From Chrysaora quinquecirrha (Eukaryota > Cnidaria > Scyphozoa > Semaeostomeae > Pelagiidae): 64,000 bases of DNA. Below, in pieces: positions 1 through 14,200 of this stretch (positions within the stretch are counted from its first letter, which is position 1; each line of letters starts with the position of its first letter). The DNA is taken from assembly GCA_014526335.1 (NCBI GenBank), contig JACTAT010000002.1, forward strand, positions 3,867,832-3,931,831, read 5' to 3'. The translations under genes and the position numbers were made by a program. The notes beneath the pieces were generated by a model that searched no databases, had not been told where the DNA came from, and was given only the letters and a program-made list of their open reading frames with translations.

Positions 1-144
1 TTCATATGAAAACAATAGAGATTCCAGCTGAGGGCGTATGAGATTCCAAGGAGTGAATTACCCCTTTGTTGTGACCAAGTATTTTTACTAAGCTTGAATC
101 TGTTGCTGCATGCTGAGTTAATAAATTTTTCTTCATTTAAACAG

Positions 145-2280
145 GACATGGTTCTTCTTTGCATACATCTGCATTGCCTCATGAAAGTTTGCCGCATCAA
201 ATGCATACACACCATGGCATTCAGCACTTGTATCCTTTTGGAGGTCGCTGGTCTAGTTTTTCTCCTGGTAATGGCACAAGCTCTGCAGAAATGAACACAA
301 CTTCTGGAGGTACAGCTCACAGTGCCACAAAGCATAGCTCTGGATCGCATGTTTCATCTGCTGTAGCACCAGCTGCAACTACCCAGACCTGGTGGGGTAC
401 ACCCTCTTTGCACCCAGGACTTTCAAATTCAGATCTTCATTCTTTCCCTTCAGTTCCATGGAATGCTCATGAGCACCATGACCACCATGAGCCACTAAGC
501 TCGACAAGAGAAAGCCATGGATCTCCCTATCACAGTGCACATCTGAGAATGTCAAATGGGCTTCTTTCATCTTCAAGACACAGCCATAGTTACCATCATC
601 CTCATGGCAGTCAATTTCAAAGTGGGACACTGATCCATTTTCCTCATGCTTCCAGTCATCAGTCATCTTCAAATAAAAATGAACAACCATGGCTATCAAA
701 TGCAGGAGACTTGTCATCTCATTCCATGTCCTCAAGCCCGTCAGATATTTCACAGTTTCATAAAGACAAAGCTGAAAAGGTAATGCATAATGACCCTCTT
801 CTCAGTTCTGCTACAGAGACAAAAGAAAAAAATCAACCAAAGAGTTCACTATCTGCAAATTCTGTTGGTTTATTCAAAGAAAAAGAAATGTCAGGTTTGT
901 ATGGTGCAGATCTAGAGATTCCATCAGTTAGGGAATCAACTAAAGAGCCAATGCATAAGCAAAATGTAAATTTAAGTGAAAAAGACAACACCAATGAGAT
1001 GCGTGTGAAGGAAAAATCAATTCTTAATCCTGAATCAGAATTCCCAGTTGATAGATCCAAACATAGCCTTCATTCAATGTCATCAATGATTGGTACGTGG
1101 CACAACGACCAAGAAAGGAAGCAGATACATGGTGGTCATGATGCTAAATGCACTAAATACAGCAGTTATTACAGAGTGGCTGAAATTGAACACCCAACCA
1201 AGGAATCTAAAGCCAAAGAAGATTCTCATTCAAAACAGAGCCATTTCTCTCCAGACAAAAGTTATGCATCATACCCTTATTCGATGCCATCAGACTTAGA
1301 AAAGAGCAAGTCTAGTCATGGTGTAATTAATAAGAAATCTTATCTTCATGGGGCTGATAAGCATCTATCAAAGCATGACACCTTTCATATGCATGTTCCA
1401 AATCCTGCTTCTCCATCTCATAGGGTGAGTACGTCAAGCAGCCTTCATAGTGAAAGAATGTCTAGAGCACAAGCAACCCAGGACTGGGTTAACCAGCACC
1501 CTGCTCTTTATACATCTAGCCCAGAGCATCTAATAAAGCATGACCAGAGAGCAAAATATTCTGAAGAAACAAGTTATACCAATCAGTTTGAAAGAAAGTC
1601 AGACTCACTGCCATCAGCATTTCATCAGTCATCTGCAAAGTCAGCCAATGCAAAGAGCTCTAGCAGAGTCGAGAAGACTGCTAAACGAGAACAGCATTAT
1701 GAAAGTCCACTGAATTCGTCTTTACCAAGATATTCTGGCATGTCAAAGGTTTCTAAGCCAGAATCACCCAAACTGCACACAAAGCATCAGGAATCTCACC
1801 ACTCCAATGCTCCTAGGTTTCACCATAGTAAACATCCATTCAATGTTGATTTTCTAAGTGTCAGTGCCGATTCGGAAAAGAAGCATGAAACTGAAGAACA
1901 TAGCTATAAAACCGATTATATGAATCCATCTGACAGAGTGTCTGTCATTAAGGGTATGCCAGCAATTCCTGGACTAAAAAAGGACGTATCAGGCCCAATG
2001 GTGAATGAGCATGTTAGAAAGGATGTCTTATCGCCAAGAGCAGATCCATTTGAAGCTGCTAGGATGAAGAAGCCTGCCTCCTTACTGGATACTCCTTTGC
2101 CTCCTAAAAAGATCGCTGCAGTTACTCCTAGAGATCCGCATATCACAAGCCAGGCAGAGACCAGCTCTAAGTCCAGCGAGGATGGTAGTAGCAGTAGTGA
2201 AGAAGACTCCGAGGATGAGGAAGAAGAGGAGGAAGCAACTAAGGAAGCTGGGAGCCAGGAAAATGGCACAGAAAATGATG
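145..2280 (+). CDS. BAZ2-like exon: His/Ser-rich disordered N-terminal region
   Basis: Single 2.1 kb exon giving about 712 residues, entered with two bases of a codon from an upstream exon (acceptor AG at 143-144). It is rich in His, Ser, Pro and Lys and shows no folded domain. It ends in an acidic run of Ser, Glu and Asp (about 2160-2280) that continues into the next exon. The donor is GTAGGT at 2281. Large, poorly conserved N-terminal regions of this kind are usual in BAZ2 proteins. The assignment to the gene rests on phase continuity with the acidic second exon. Confidence 0.85.
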
Positions 2281-5200
2281 GTAGGTTATTATTCTGTTAC
2301 CTTTTACGTTAGGTGTAAGGTCTATTTTTTGTAGAGTTGTACAAAACTCATGGATAGCAAAAAAAGAGCGGAAACGTCCTTGGTCTAGCCCAAAAAAGCT
2401 TTTTTCGTCTGATACTCGACAGACTATGAACGTCAAAAACAGACCGCAACAATAGACTTAGGCGGAATTCATACGAAGATGCAGATCGAAATGCACCAAT
2501 AAGAGTCAAGCTGAAATGGCATTGTTGGTATTGTTGAACATCAGTCAGCTTGTGGGAAACAGCGGGAAGACCAATGGAATTAATTGAAGAGTCTAATGGA
2601 ATCTGTCCGTATCATGACCAGTTTAAACAAGTCGGTTTGATTTGCTATTTGGTTTGAAGAGCAGACAAAGAGTTTTTATGAGAAAACATCTTTGTACCAT
2701 CCAAGCCTAAATCGGTCATTTCACTTTCTGCTGCATAGAATTCATTTGAAATTTTTAGACTCCTTTTCACGATGCAATCTATCTGCGCTACTTCTAAGCC
2801 CCTGGAGTTACGTTTGAATCAATTAGCTCCTGTTATTTCATAAAATTTAACAAATATCAACTTAGATGTTTCTTATAAAAGTTGATCCTATAGAACAGCG
2901 TGTATTTCTTCTAACAATAGCAGTTTTTGTTTGATAACAGTCTTTTTCTCTCAATCAAGACGACAGTGAAGACGGTAGCGAGGAAGGATCAGAAAAAGAA
3001 AGCACTGCCTCTGGTTCAGAGTCTGATGAAAACGAGAGCCAGTCACAGTCTACTCAAGATCAAGATCATTCTGATATTACAAGTCTAACAGGTTCAACAC
3101 CCGAGAAGAGAAAAGCCAACTTTCAGCAAGGCAGAGAAACAAAACGTAGGAAAGTTGTCGACGAAAATCTTCTCAAAGTTCCATTGGAGAGCGGGTAAGC
3201 ACGGGGATAGTGATAAACTGTTTATATCGTTCCTTTTCAATATTAATCGTACTATTTGATTAAACGCCGGGGCGTTAATTGAAATTCCAAGCTATTCGAG
3301 GGAGGCGTTTATTTTCAAATCAATTCTTGTTGTCGAGACTAATCAGGAAATGACCTAAATTTGAATAAAATGCCTAATGCTTTTTTATGTAGAAAGGAAA
3401 GAAATCTTCAAGAGACAGAGAGCCTATTCCCTAGCTTCTATCATAAAGCCAGGTTTTTGTTGACATTGCGCACAGTCAGAACATTTTGTCGACTGCTCAT
3501 TGCCGATTTTTGGAACTAATTTGTCGCAGCTGGCCTGTTGGGATAAGTGCTCTCGCAACTAGTTGGGAACAAGTTCCCTTTCGACAGCAGCTAGTCAGTG
3601 CACAGTTCCATAAAGTTTTGTATGTTCTACTACTATGATTGGTTGCCAACTGAATCCTATTAGTCACTGCCGAGCTGAGCGCTCCCGCGACCTCGACCAA
3701 CTGTACCCTATAGGTTCTGACTAGTTGTTGGCATGTCGACATTAGATAACAGATACGACTAGCTGGCATTATTTCTGTCGTGTCGTAGATTGACATAATC
3801 CTAGCTTATGGTATGTCGGTTCCATGATTCGATCTTTCGATATCATCAACTTGTTTATGATTGATTTTTCCACAAGTGGCATACCACAATAAGTGGAACT
3901 CGAACCTGAACTGCATGACCAGAGAGTCAACAACGTGTCCACTGAGTTACATGAAATCGCCGAGTAACTCTCCAAGTCATACAGCCCAAGGCTCTCCTCC
4001 CGTTTTGACTTTTTCGTGTTTCGGCTATGTTGAGCCTTCTTCAGCACCATACCTATTTTTATATATATTTGTCATGAATGGCGAACACAAGGATCTATAC
4101 AAGCCGTTCTTATCTATATCTATCTTATATCTATCCAAACTTGTTTATGTTTATAGATGGAGAAGGCAGATCAGAATTCGTCCTACTGGTAATGGAGACA
4201 GCATCAGAGGGGATGTTTATTATTTTGCACCGTGTGGAAAGAAAATTCGTACTTACCCTGAAGTCACAAAGGTGAGATGGTTTAATCTTATCATGCTGCT
4301 AAAATCCAGGCCCATAGACACTGGGGGGGGGGGCAGGTCTCTGCCCCCCGACGTCTATAATCCATATGTATAATCCATTGTTTTAATGTATGGTTGCATA
4401 TTGTGCCCATTGTCTCATTGCCGCTATAGCGCTACTCTACCTCAATGCAGTCATAGCCTAATTTTTTATTTATCTTACCAAATTTTTTATTTATATAACC
4501 ACTGGTTCTTTTAGTACTTGGAAAAGAATGGTATACACGATCTGAACCTTGAAAATTTCAGCTTCTCGACAAAGACTACTGTCGGGGAATTCTTGGAGTC
4601 AAAACAGGTAAGAGAAAAATTGCGTTAATCATAGACTAGATTAACTGGATAAGACTCTTCTTTCGAAAAATCAGTTACAAATAGTGTAATGCTCTCTACT
4701 TACTTTCAAGGGATCTAAATTTGTCGCTCTCAGTGAAGAGGAGGTTCTCAGGCGTCACGAACTTGAGAAGGAAAGACAAACATTACGCTATGAAAGGATG
4801 TCCAAGAAGAGAGAGAAAAAGAAACTCAGAAATGGTATAAAGCTTTTCTTACGAAATTAAACTTTTTTCCGTAATGAAAATTGAATCTTTGCTGAAATGT
4901 TAGAAGGAAAAGGGTTAGTGGTGCAAAAGTTTGTTATCTAAAAAAGCTGCATTTAACTAATACTGGCAACAGTTTCCCTTGAAAGAAGTACTATAATGGT
5001 CATATCTCGGACATTTCTACTAGACTTATTACCTGAGTCGTAGTTATTGCTATTGAATTGAATTAATTGACCCCCAAACTCAACTCAATTAAGTTCAAAC
5101 TCAATTCCAATGTGAGCGAAATGTAGGGACTTGGGACACGTCGACGTTTCTAAGTCAATTCAGGGTAAAAGAACAGTTTGTGCATGACATAGCAGTTGCA

Positions 5201-8200
5201 GCTTTGACCTGATCAGTGATCTCGTCCTGTTGTTACCTCGCGAAGGACGTTGTAGGTCCGTTTGCCGTTTTAAAAGACCTCATCGACCAATGCACCAACC
5301 AAGTAGGTAGTGCTAATCACAGAAGACCTAACAGCAGTCACAGACGACAGGAGTATCTTGAGAAAGAAGGCATGGTCTGATTAGACAACCTGCCTTGATA
5401 ATGTTGGTAATGAAGGCCATGAGATTGAAATCAAGTATGTAGCAATAATGTTTTGTCCTTTTTTCAGAGCAGTCAAGGCGAGCTCAAGAAGCTAAGCAAA
5501 GAAAAAAGGTAGAAAGGCAAGCTGCTATGGAGGAAGCAAAAATATTGAAGCAACAAAGCAGTAAGCCGTTTGTTTCTTTTCCAAAGCTTTATAAGATTCT
5601 GTGACGTCTTGGTTTAATCCTGCTGGCTTCTGGTTTCAGAAGGTTTGCCAGTTTGGGGTTCGAGCCCCAGCCATGGTAGCGTCTCGACCAGGTTCAAGGT
5701 CTTGATTAGTTAACCTAATACTGAGATCCTGACGACTGGCGCCGCTCCTTAACCTCCACCTTTGTTCTTTTCAAATTCAACGTCTGTTATTATTGCAAAG
5801 TTTCTAGAAACTTCCACTGTCACATGTTCCTCGCTAGCCCCCACTAGACAACAAACACTTGCTTACAATACGCTCGGTTTAAAAATTCGACCTTGGGGTT
5901 TTAGACAAACGAACCATAAAAAGAAAACATCAGCATTCAATCGGACAGAAGTTTCTCTTATGTAAAAGGGACCCCTGAAATGTTTTTCTACTTTCTTGTA
6001 GTTATTTAATTTGAATTTATCATTATGCTGATCCGTACCGGCACAGTGACATTGGGGGCCTTTCTGGGTTCCTGCTGGACCTTTTACTCCGCCTGACCCC
6101 TCTCTTGTTGGCGGTCTTGCAAATTCACCTAGCTGGTATTCAGTACAGATCTGAATTCTAGACTTTGAGAAACAACATGAGCGTCTAGAACTTAGACATC
6201 TTGGGATATAGCTTGTTCTGTTTTTAATTTGCCTATCATGGAGTCCTATTCTGTGATGGAGTATTGTATAGACTTTGGATAGTTTTGAATTGTTTTTCTC
6301 GTTGCCAGTGAAAGCTATTGCGGATCAAAAACGGCGAAAGAAGGAGAATGAAAAACAACACAGAGAAATGGTAAGATAGAATTACTGATGCCTTTCGTTA
6401 TGATGCAACAGTCAAACAAAAGAGGAGACTATGGGTGTATTTTTTTGATAACCTTCTGTTTTCAGCAGACTTTCCGAATTTCTAAAACGGTAGACTTGGC
6501 AGGAAAAAGTTTTCGGTACCAAAAAAACACGCTTTCCGAAATTCGCAGGCTGACGCAACAAGGCTACCGTCTCCTTGGTTGCCACACTTGTGAAATTTGT
6601 TTGAGCATGCGCCGTTCTTAAGGGATGCCGAACAAACGTCAAAACGAGATTCCTTGCGAAGTCGCCGAAGCCTTCCAGCTTCGGGAGCAGAAGGTTTTGG
6701 AGGCCTGCGAAACCTGCCGTTTTCAGAAGACTGTACCAAAAAATACATTTCGACATCTACCGAAAAGAGAAGGCGTCTACTGAAAACAGAATGTGACCAA
6801 AAGAATGCGCCCTATAAATCGAGTGGTTTTTAGGGAAGTCCTTGACAAGTAAAAAGATTCGGTACTGGGTTTTCTGTAGCTAACCTGGAAGTTTGTGGCC
6901 ATTTGTTCATGGAATAAGTTTTTCAAAAGTGTTTAATTATTAAGCAGGTTTTATGAAGGAAGATGAGGGTACCAAAGACAAAAGGATAGTCTCTTACGCT
7001 CATTTTTTAAGAAAAATTTGGTTGGGTCTCATTACTGTTAATAGTTTTTATAAACAATACGAGTTCCAACAGTTTCTTAGCTTATTTCTGTTAATTTGAA
7101 AGTGCAACGGGGGCTAGTAAACAGGGGCTGCAGATATTCAAAACGATGAGACGGCATGAACAATCTAAAGTAATCGATGATAAAGAAATTTTTGCATTGT
7201 TTTTTAATATAAAATATCAACAAAACAAAGCAATTGAAAAGTTTACATGCATATTCCACAGGAATATCCGAATACTAGAAATTACTTATTTTTTTTGCTG
7301 ATCCTAGTGTTGTATTATAAAGCAGTTCCTTTAAGGAAAACTGTGTGTTTTCAAGAAGGTCTGAAGAAACGAAATTTGTATCTTAATCACAATGCTTCGT
7401 ATTATTTCAAAGGAGAGAATTCAGAAGCAAGAACAGATCAGAATCGAGAAAGAAATGAGAGCGAGGTCATTACAACAGGTTAGCTTATAAGAATTTCACT
7501 GGCCTAACGTTTATTTTTTTTCCTCATCGTTAAACTTTAGGTAACATTAACATTACGTAACAGTCAGGCGAATGCTTGTATTTCTCATAAATCTGTAAGA
7601 TCAGCAAGAACTTAAAAATCATCCTTAAAGTCCATCTCTCTATTTAATCTCTATTTATTTCATATAAGCGATTTTAGAATTAGCGCTCCTCTACGGGTCC
7701 CCTCTATATACTGATCTATATTATAGCTGATAGAATGAAATAAATACAAAATTTTTAACGATAATGCATTTGTTATATAAAGCTTCAGTCGTCTAGCTAT
7801 TTTCAACTACAATCTAAAAACTCCTGTACTAAATAAAGGCTAATAGTGTTATTGTCTTTTAATATTAAAACTTTCAAATGCCCTTCTTGAATAGCCTGTG
7901 TTCCAGACTCGAATGGAGTTTGCTGCCAGAATAATCTGCAACGCTACATTTTAACTCCTCTGGAAGTAAACACCAGTTGAGTCTGCAACACAGGCTATTC
8001 TTGAATGTCAGGGGTCTGTATAATAGAGATCTGATGATAGGCTCGAAACGGTGTGGTTAAGAGTTAATTTGATGCGAGAATTTGTGAATTTTTAAGGAGA
8101 AACAACACAAACAAGAAAGAATTAGAATGGAAAAAGAGGTACGCCAGAGAGCTTTACATGAGGTAACTGCCATGCCTCGTAATCACGAAGAGATAGTCAA

Positions 8201-11200
8201 AAGACGTAATAATGATATGGAAATTTTGGAAACACTAAGCGCTCTTTGCTAATGTTTTAGGAGTTTTCTTTCGTAAATTTATCTGGAGTATACTAAAAGT
8301 TTGCTAAACATCACTATAGTTTAATTTAGATAATTAAAATGCATAAACAAGGCAACCCAGTATAAAACAAAAACATTTTGATTTAAAATTATATTTAGTT
8401 TATTTTTGTAGTTTATCTGTTAAAACATAAATGAAATCTCAATCTCATTGACTTTTTCAATTGTCTTAGGCAAGACGAAGCAAAAAGGAAGCACTACAGC
8501 ACGCGAAAATGGAAGAAGCGATGAGAAAAGCGCGGGTAAGTGAGATTTTCTCGCGTTTTTTATATTTCCTTGCGTTAAGGCCAAATGCATGTTGAAAGGA
8601 TAAAACTCCGAGGAATTCCTTCGGTGAATAATAACGCCTAAAGGAAAAGATAGATTGAGAGACAAGGCCAGACGGCACAAGAAGACAAAAAGCTTGCATT
8701 TGATCATATTTGTTAATCTTTTGTCCCAGCATACCCGTTTGACTCCTTCAAGGCTAACGAAAGGAAAAGAATGCATAAAAAGTGACTAAAGTATTAGAGT
8801 TTTTGTGTTGCCTCTTATCTATGGCTTTGCTTGGCTTAGCTTACCATTCAATTTTCAACCAATTTCCTTATCGTTTCCTTTCTCTTAAAATGTCTTTCAG
8901 GAACGCGAACTGAAGCGGCAACAGACTGTTATTCTAAAACAGCAAGAAAAGGAACGACGAAAACAACATTTGATGATGATCAGAGCTTTAGAATCGCAAC
9001 GCAAAGCTGAAGTAAGCTCATTTTCACTGCGAAATTCAAGTTTAGGTCCTGGTTAAACGATCAAACATTCTTTGTCAAACATCTGAAATTTGCTTGTCAA
9101 ACATAATGTTTGACCGTTAAGTCATATCGACGAGCGAATTCTGCTTGCTAAGCAATGTGTTTTGTGAGGCAACCAAACAGCCAAACAATGTTTGATTGTT
9201 TGATGAGAGCTTTATAAGTTATCACTTCACAAAGTCACAAATTACCGTATATCCTCGAATTACCCTCCCTGGGGGCTATGGTATTTCTATATTGTATTCA
9301 TTATTTTTGAGGGAGGCTTATTCGAGGTGGGGGCTTAAACGGGGGGACTTATAAAATTTTTCACCAAAGCATGATTTATCATCGACTAAGAGAATGCATT
9401 ATTCTGTCATAACTCGATAAAGCACCAATATGGACTCAAAAGGCCAACACCAACATGTCAGGGGTGGGGCTTATTCGATGGGGGCTTATTAACAATTTCT
9501 CACTCTAACGGTAGGGGCTAATTCGAGAGGAGGGCTTATTCGAGGGGGGGCAATTCGAAGATTTACTGTATTCAAATAATGTTTCATGCTTTGCTCTTTA
9601 TCTTCATTGTTATTTTATCAATCAATTTTTTAAGATGCCCATCAAATGCTAAATACAATTTATTTTAATGTTTTTTATGTAATTTTGAAGGAAAGGGAGC
9701 GAAAGAAGGAAGAAAAGAGACTTGAGAAAAGATTATTAAAACAGAGAAAAATGGTAAAAATTAAAATTGATTTTCCATATCTTGTTTTAAAGTTTTCTTC
9801 CACTAATTAATAACTTATTTGTGACCTTTCATTTATCCTTGTGATCTCTAGGAACAACGAAGGTACGAGCGAACTTTGGCACGTGAATTGAAAAAGCCTG
9901 TTGATGATATGGTTATCAATGATGGAAAGGTTATTATTAATATTAAGCATTTCATTAAAATCGACATTGTTTGTCAAACATTTAATGATTTGTTTTGCAA
10001 GCAATATTTGACCGTTTTGACCACGTCACAAACATTGCCTGATAAACAGAATATTGTTGGTAAAGTATTTGTGGGCGTATCTTTTTTTGGTAACCTTCTG
10101 TTTTCAGCAGACTTCCGAATTCCGAAAACGGTATAGACTTCGCAGGAAAAAGTTTCCAATACCAAAAAACATGGTTGCTGAAAACGGTAGGCTGATCAGA
10201 AATCCTCAACTTAAACCATTCATTTTAAGCGAGAACTAGATTCCTTGCGATGTCTGCAAAACCTTCTAGCTTCGTGCACAGAAGGTTTTGCAGGCCTTCT
10301 AAACCTGCCGTTTTCAGAAGACAGTACCAAAAAATACGTGTCGACGCCTGTCGAAAAGAGAAGGCGTCTGCTGAAAACAGAATGTGACCAAAAAATACGC
10401 CCTAGATTTACTTATGGTTGAAGAGTTCGTTTATTGCTTTGGTCATGTGCTTGACATAGGTAACTATTGCTCAGTTTAATACAAATTATGAGTACCCAGA
10501 GTATTGGTTCTAAAATATCAGCTAGGACCCAAGCTGTGAAGGCCTGGCTAAACTAGGAGACGTGTCGCCCACAACATTGTCGCGCGTGACATGTCCCTAA
10601 TTGATGTCTCCCAGTTTAGCCACCTCCGAAACTTTGTAGTTTGTGACAAAATTTGAAGCGAGAGACACGCAAATGTTTCTGGGAGACAGCAGAAACATTA
10701 CTTGTCTCCACGACTCGAGGGACATGTTCCTTGCTTTACACGCGCATGTTTAGCCACCCTTGGAAACATGCAGAATACAATGTCACACACGATATGTCTC
10801 CTAGTTTAACCACAGGTTAAGACAATGCAAACTGTATGGCTGTGCTAAACAAAACCCTGAACTGTCAATGGATGAAAAGTGCCTTCTTGGTCACGTCGGG
10901 AGTGTTTTATTTGGAATTTTAAACCTCCCAAATTTTAAGACAGTAGGACTTCACAGGGATGGGAAGACATTTGCCAACCAACCCAAATATTGGCCCCTGG
11001 CAAAATGATCAAACGTTGTTTGTCAAACATTTGAAATTTCCTTAGCAAGTAAAATGTTTATAGTTTTGAAACGTCACAAAATATTGCCCGTCCAACATTT
11101 TTATGATTTTGAATCCTTTCAAAAACATTGTGCATTAAATTTTTGCTTGTCAAGCAATGTATTGTGACGTGGCGAAATGCTCGAATAATTTTCAATAGCA

Positions 11201-14200
11201 AATTTATGATTTCTCGTAAACAATGTTTGATCGCTTGGCCAGGAAATGGTAGTGTTGGCATGTTTTAAGTTTGCTCAACCTTCTGCCTGTTGGAATTGGT
11301 CCTGATCAGACACACCGTTTACTGGCTTTAATGATAAGAATTACATTTCAAGCTGAAGTTTACTTTCCTATTCGACTAAGGTTGTTGCATTGTGAAAGTT
11401 CTATATATGTTTTTTTCTTACCGAACTCTGTATATTTTTTATGATGAACTTGACTGTTTTAATATCCTGTTGTAGATCCTGAGTCTGATTTTCCTGGAAT
11501 GGCAGATTTGCAAGCAGCGCTTTTGAATGAGACATCAAATGAAGACGCACTTTTTACGGCTTGTGAATCTCTGCTTTCTGTGGCACTTCATGATCCAGGA
11601 GCTTCGGTATGATTGCCACTGGTTTTAACTTTTTCACTCTTAATCTTAAGTTCTAGCCAAATAATAAAACATTGTTTGTTCAACATCTGAAATTTGCTCA
11701 TCAAGCAATTTTTGAGCGTTTTGCCACGCCATTAAACGCTGCTTTTTGACAAGATCAATGAACAGAATTCGTTGTACGATGTTTGATAAAGTACAAGAAC
11801 ATTTTTTGCTTTGCTTAAGCTTTTGCTTAAATGTTTGATGTGCATTTTTTGGCGACGTGGCCAAACAGTAAAACATTTTGCTTGACAAGCTTATTTCAAA
11901 TGTTTGATAAACATTGCTTGATGGCCTGGCCAGGGCCTTTGTCCAAAATCTGAAATATCCTTGTCAAACAAATTGGATGATCGTTTGCCACGTCACAAAA
12001 CATTGCTTGTCAAACCCTTTTTGCTTGTGAAAAGCAGAAAATGTTTTTGAATTGCTGTGTTTCCAAACGATTCAGCATTGCTTGTAAAGCAAATCTCAAA
12101 TGTTTGACCAACAATGTTTGATGGCCATGGTAGTGAGGAAAACAGGTCGTATAAAGCAAAATTTAGTATATTCCTGTTTTGGGAATTTTTCATAAACTAA
12201 ATTAATATTTTTTTCTCAAAGGCTGCTACGACATTGGGAGTTAGTTTGCAAAATGTTGAGCTAAACGAAGGCAATGTTTCCGAAGTTCTTCGATTGTTTA
12301 TTCTTGCAACAAATGAACATAAACCACACGAGGTAAGATCGCCTGTTTAGACTGTTCAATCTTTTTACATCTGACTTGTGTTACACTCTAAGGATTGATG
12401 TTTGACCTTTTATAATTAACTTTTCACATTTGACCTCTTTACATCTGACCTATTTGCATTGATCTCTGACCTTTGTCGTCCAATGCTATCACCTTTGACC
12501 CAATGCTATCACCTTTGACCTTTTAACTTGTGATAAAGAATATTCTGATTAAAAAGAGTGTATTCAGTTTTACTACACCATTATTGTTTTTCTGATTCTA
12601 GCTTGCTGAGTTGCTTACTGATAAGCCGATCCATAGTCTATCACCTGTGAAAAAAGCTGCGATTCTGGCCTATCTTGTCAACGAACTTCTTTGCAGTGAC
12701 AGGATATACAAGTAAGATAATTTTTGTAGATTTTGAAGAGAAGCGACAAGAAATAATATATGTGCACTTACTAAGGCTGTTTCTGACACACTATGAGCCA
12801 CAATAATCACCGCTTATCATGACAAGCCTTTGATGTTAATCGGCGTAAAGTTTCGGAAGAGCTCCGTCTCCCATCAACTAGCAACGAGAAAGCAACGAGG
12901 GCCATGATCAAGTATTCTGTTTGTGTTTTTTTGCTCTTTTTCAATTCGATCAACGCAATAAATGGAAGAAGAATCACATTTTTCATTTCCCTATTATAAA
13001 CGACTGAGCTCCCCCGAAACATTGCTTCGATAAATATCAAACGCTTGCCATGATGAGCAGAGGAAAATCTAGTTGCATTGAAATCTGAATTTGAAATCCT
13101 AAGCTAAAAATATGTGATTTTGTAACAGAACATAAGTTCATTGCTACCAGAAACGCAAAGTTTCCTCTTGTTTACTTTTTCGATGTGCTGTCTGCTTACC
13201 TAACTTATCTTTGCTGTTTTCTACATCCAGCGAAATGGAAAACTGTCTGGAGCACATGTCGAATTTAAGAAGAGATAAATGGAATATGGAGGGAAGAATA
13301 CGCAAGTATGAAAATAGTTTTAGTCAAAATCCTGCATTTCCTGCCTTTCATAAATTAGTGTGTCCTGTTGTATTTGCATGCAGTAAAGCCCAAACCTTGA
13401 AGGCGTCACACTGTTAGAGATTCAGACCTTTAATTCTTGAAGAACAATTGGAAAACAATGGGTCAATTAAAAGAGAATAATGGGCTGTGGTAGAAAATGG
13501 GTTTCTTAATAGTGGGACTTGACCATATAGACCTAACCTTCATTGAATGAGCCCATGGCATAAAGGCGTAGGAACCGGGTGGGCCAAGGGGCCTCCACTT
13601 TTCCGAAAGTCAAGAAAAAGCATTAGTATACTTATCGTGCAACTTCAAAGCTTTATTTTTGTGCTAGAAGACAATTTTTCAGCTTCTTCGAGTTGTGTAA
13701 GACTTTTGAGAAAGGAAAACAAAGATAGAGACTTACTTACTTACTTAGGGGATACTTCTGTATATCTCAGGCTTCGTATTTTCTGCAACTAACAAACAGA
13801 ACAGTGCATACATTACATACAGAAAGGCGTACAACATTACAAGGTGCTCCCGCAAAATTTTAGCCGATCCGCAGCAATATGCCTTACATTCGGAGCTTCC
13901 GGGGAGCCTGGTAGAACTTGTCTCATATAGAAAAGATGCAGTTTATTATTACTTAAATCGTACTTTCACTCGTAGACTGAAGGCCGATCTGAAAACAAAG
14001 AAGACGGAGGCAGGTACTCAGAAGGAGCCTGAAGATAAGTCGACTAGTTGCAAACCAAAGCCCAAAGCGTTGGCTAAGAAATTAGCCAATCAGGATGACG
14101 AAGCCAGTAATGCATCCATGATTAAAGACGAGGATGATGATGACGAAGATGATGATGACGATGATGATGAAGATGATAAAGATGATGATGATAAGGACAG

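Noticed and set aside
6388..6833. Several 77-114 residue frames on both strands
   Set aside because: Fully contained in a family II MITE; palindromic DNA gives open frames on both strands.
13547..13792. 81-residue frame in a BAZ2 intron
   Set aside because: No homology recognised, and exons on both sides join in phase without it.
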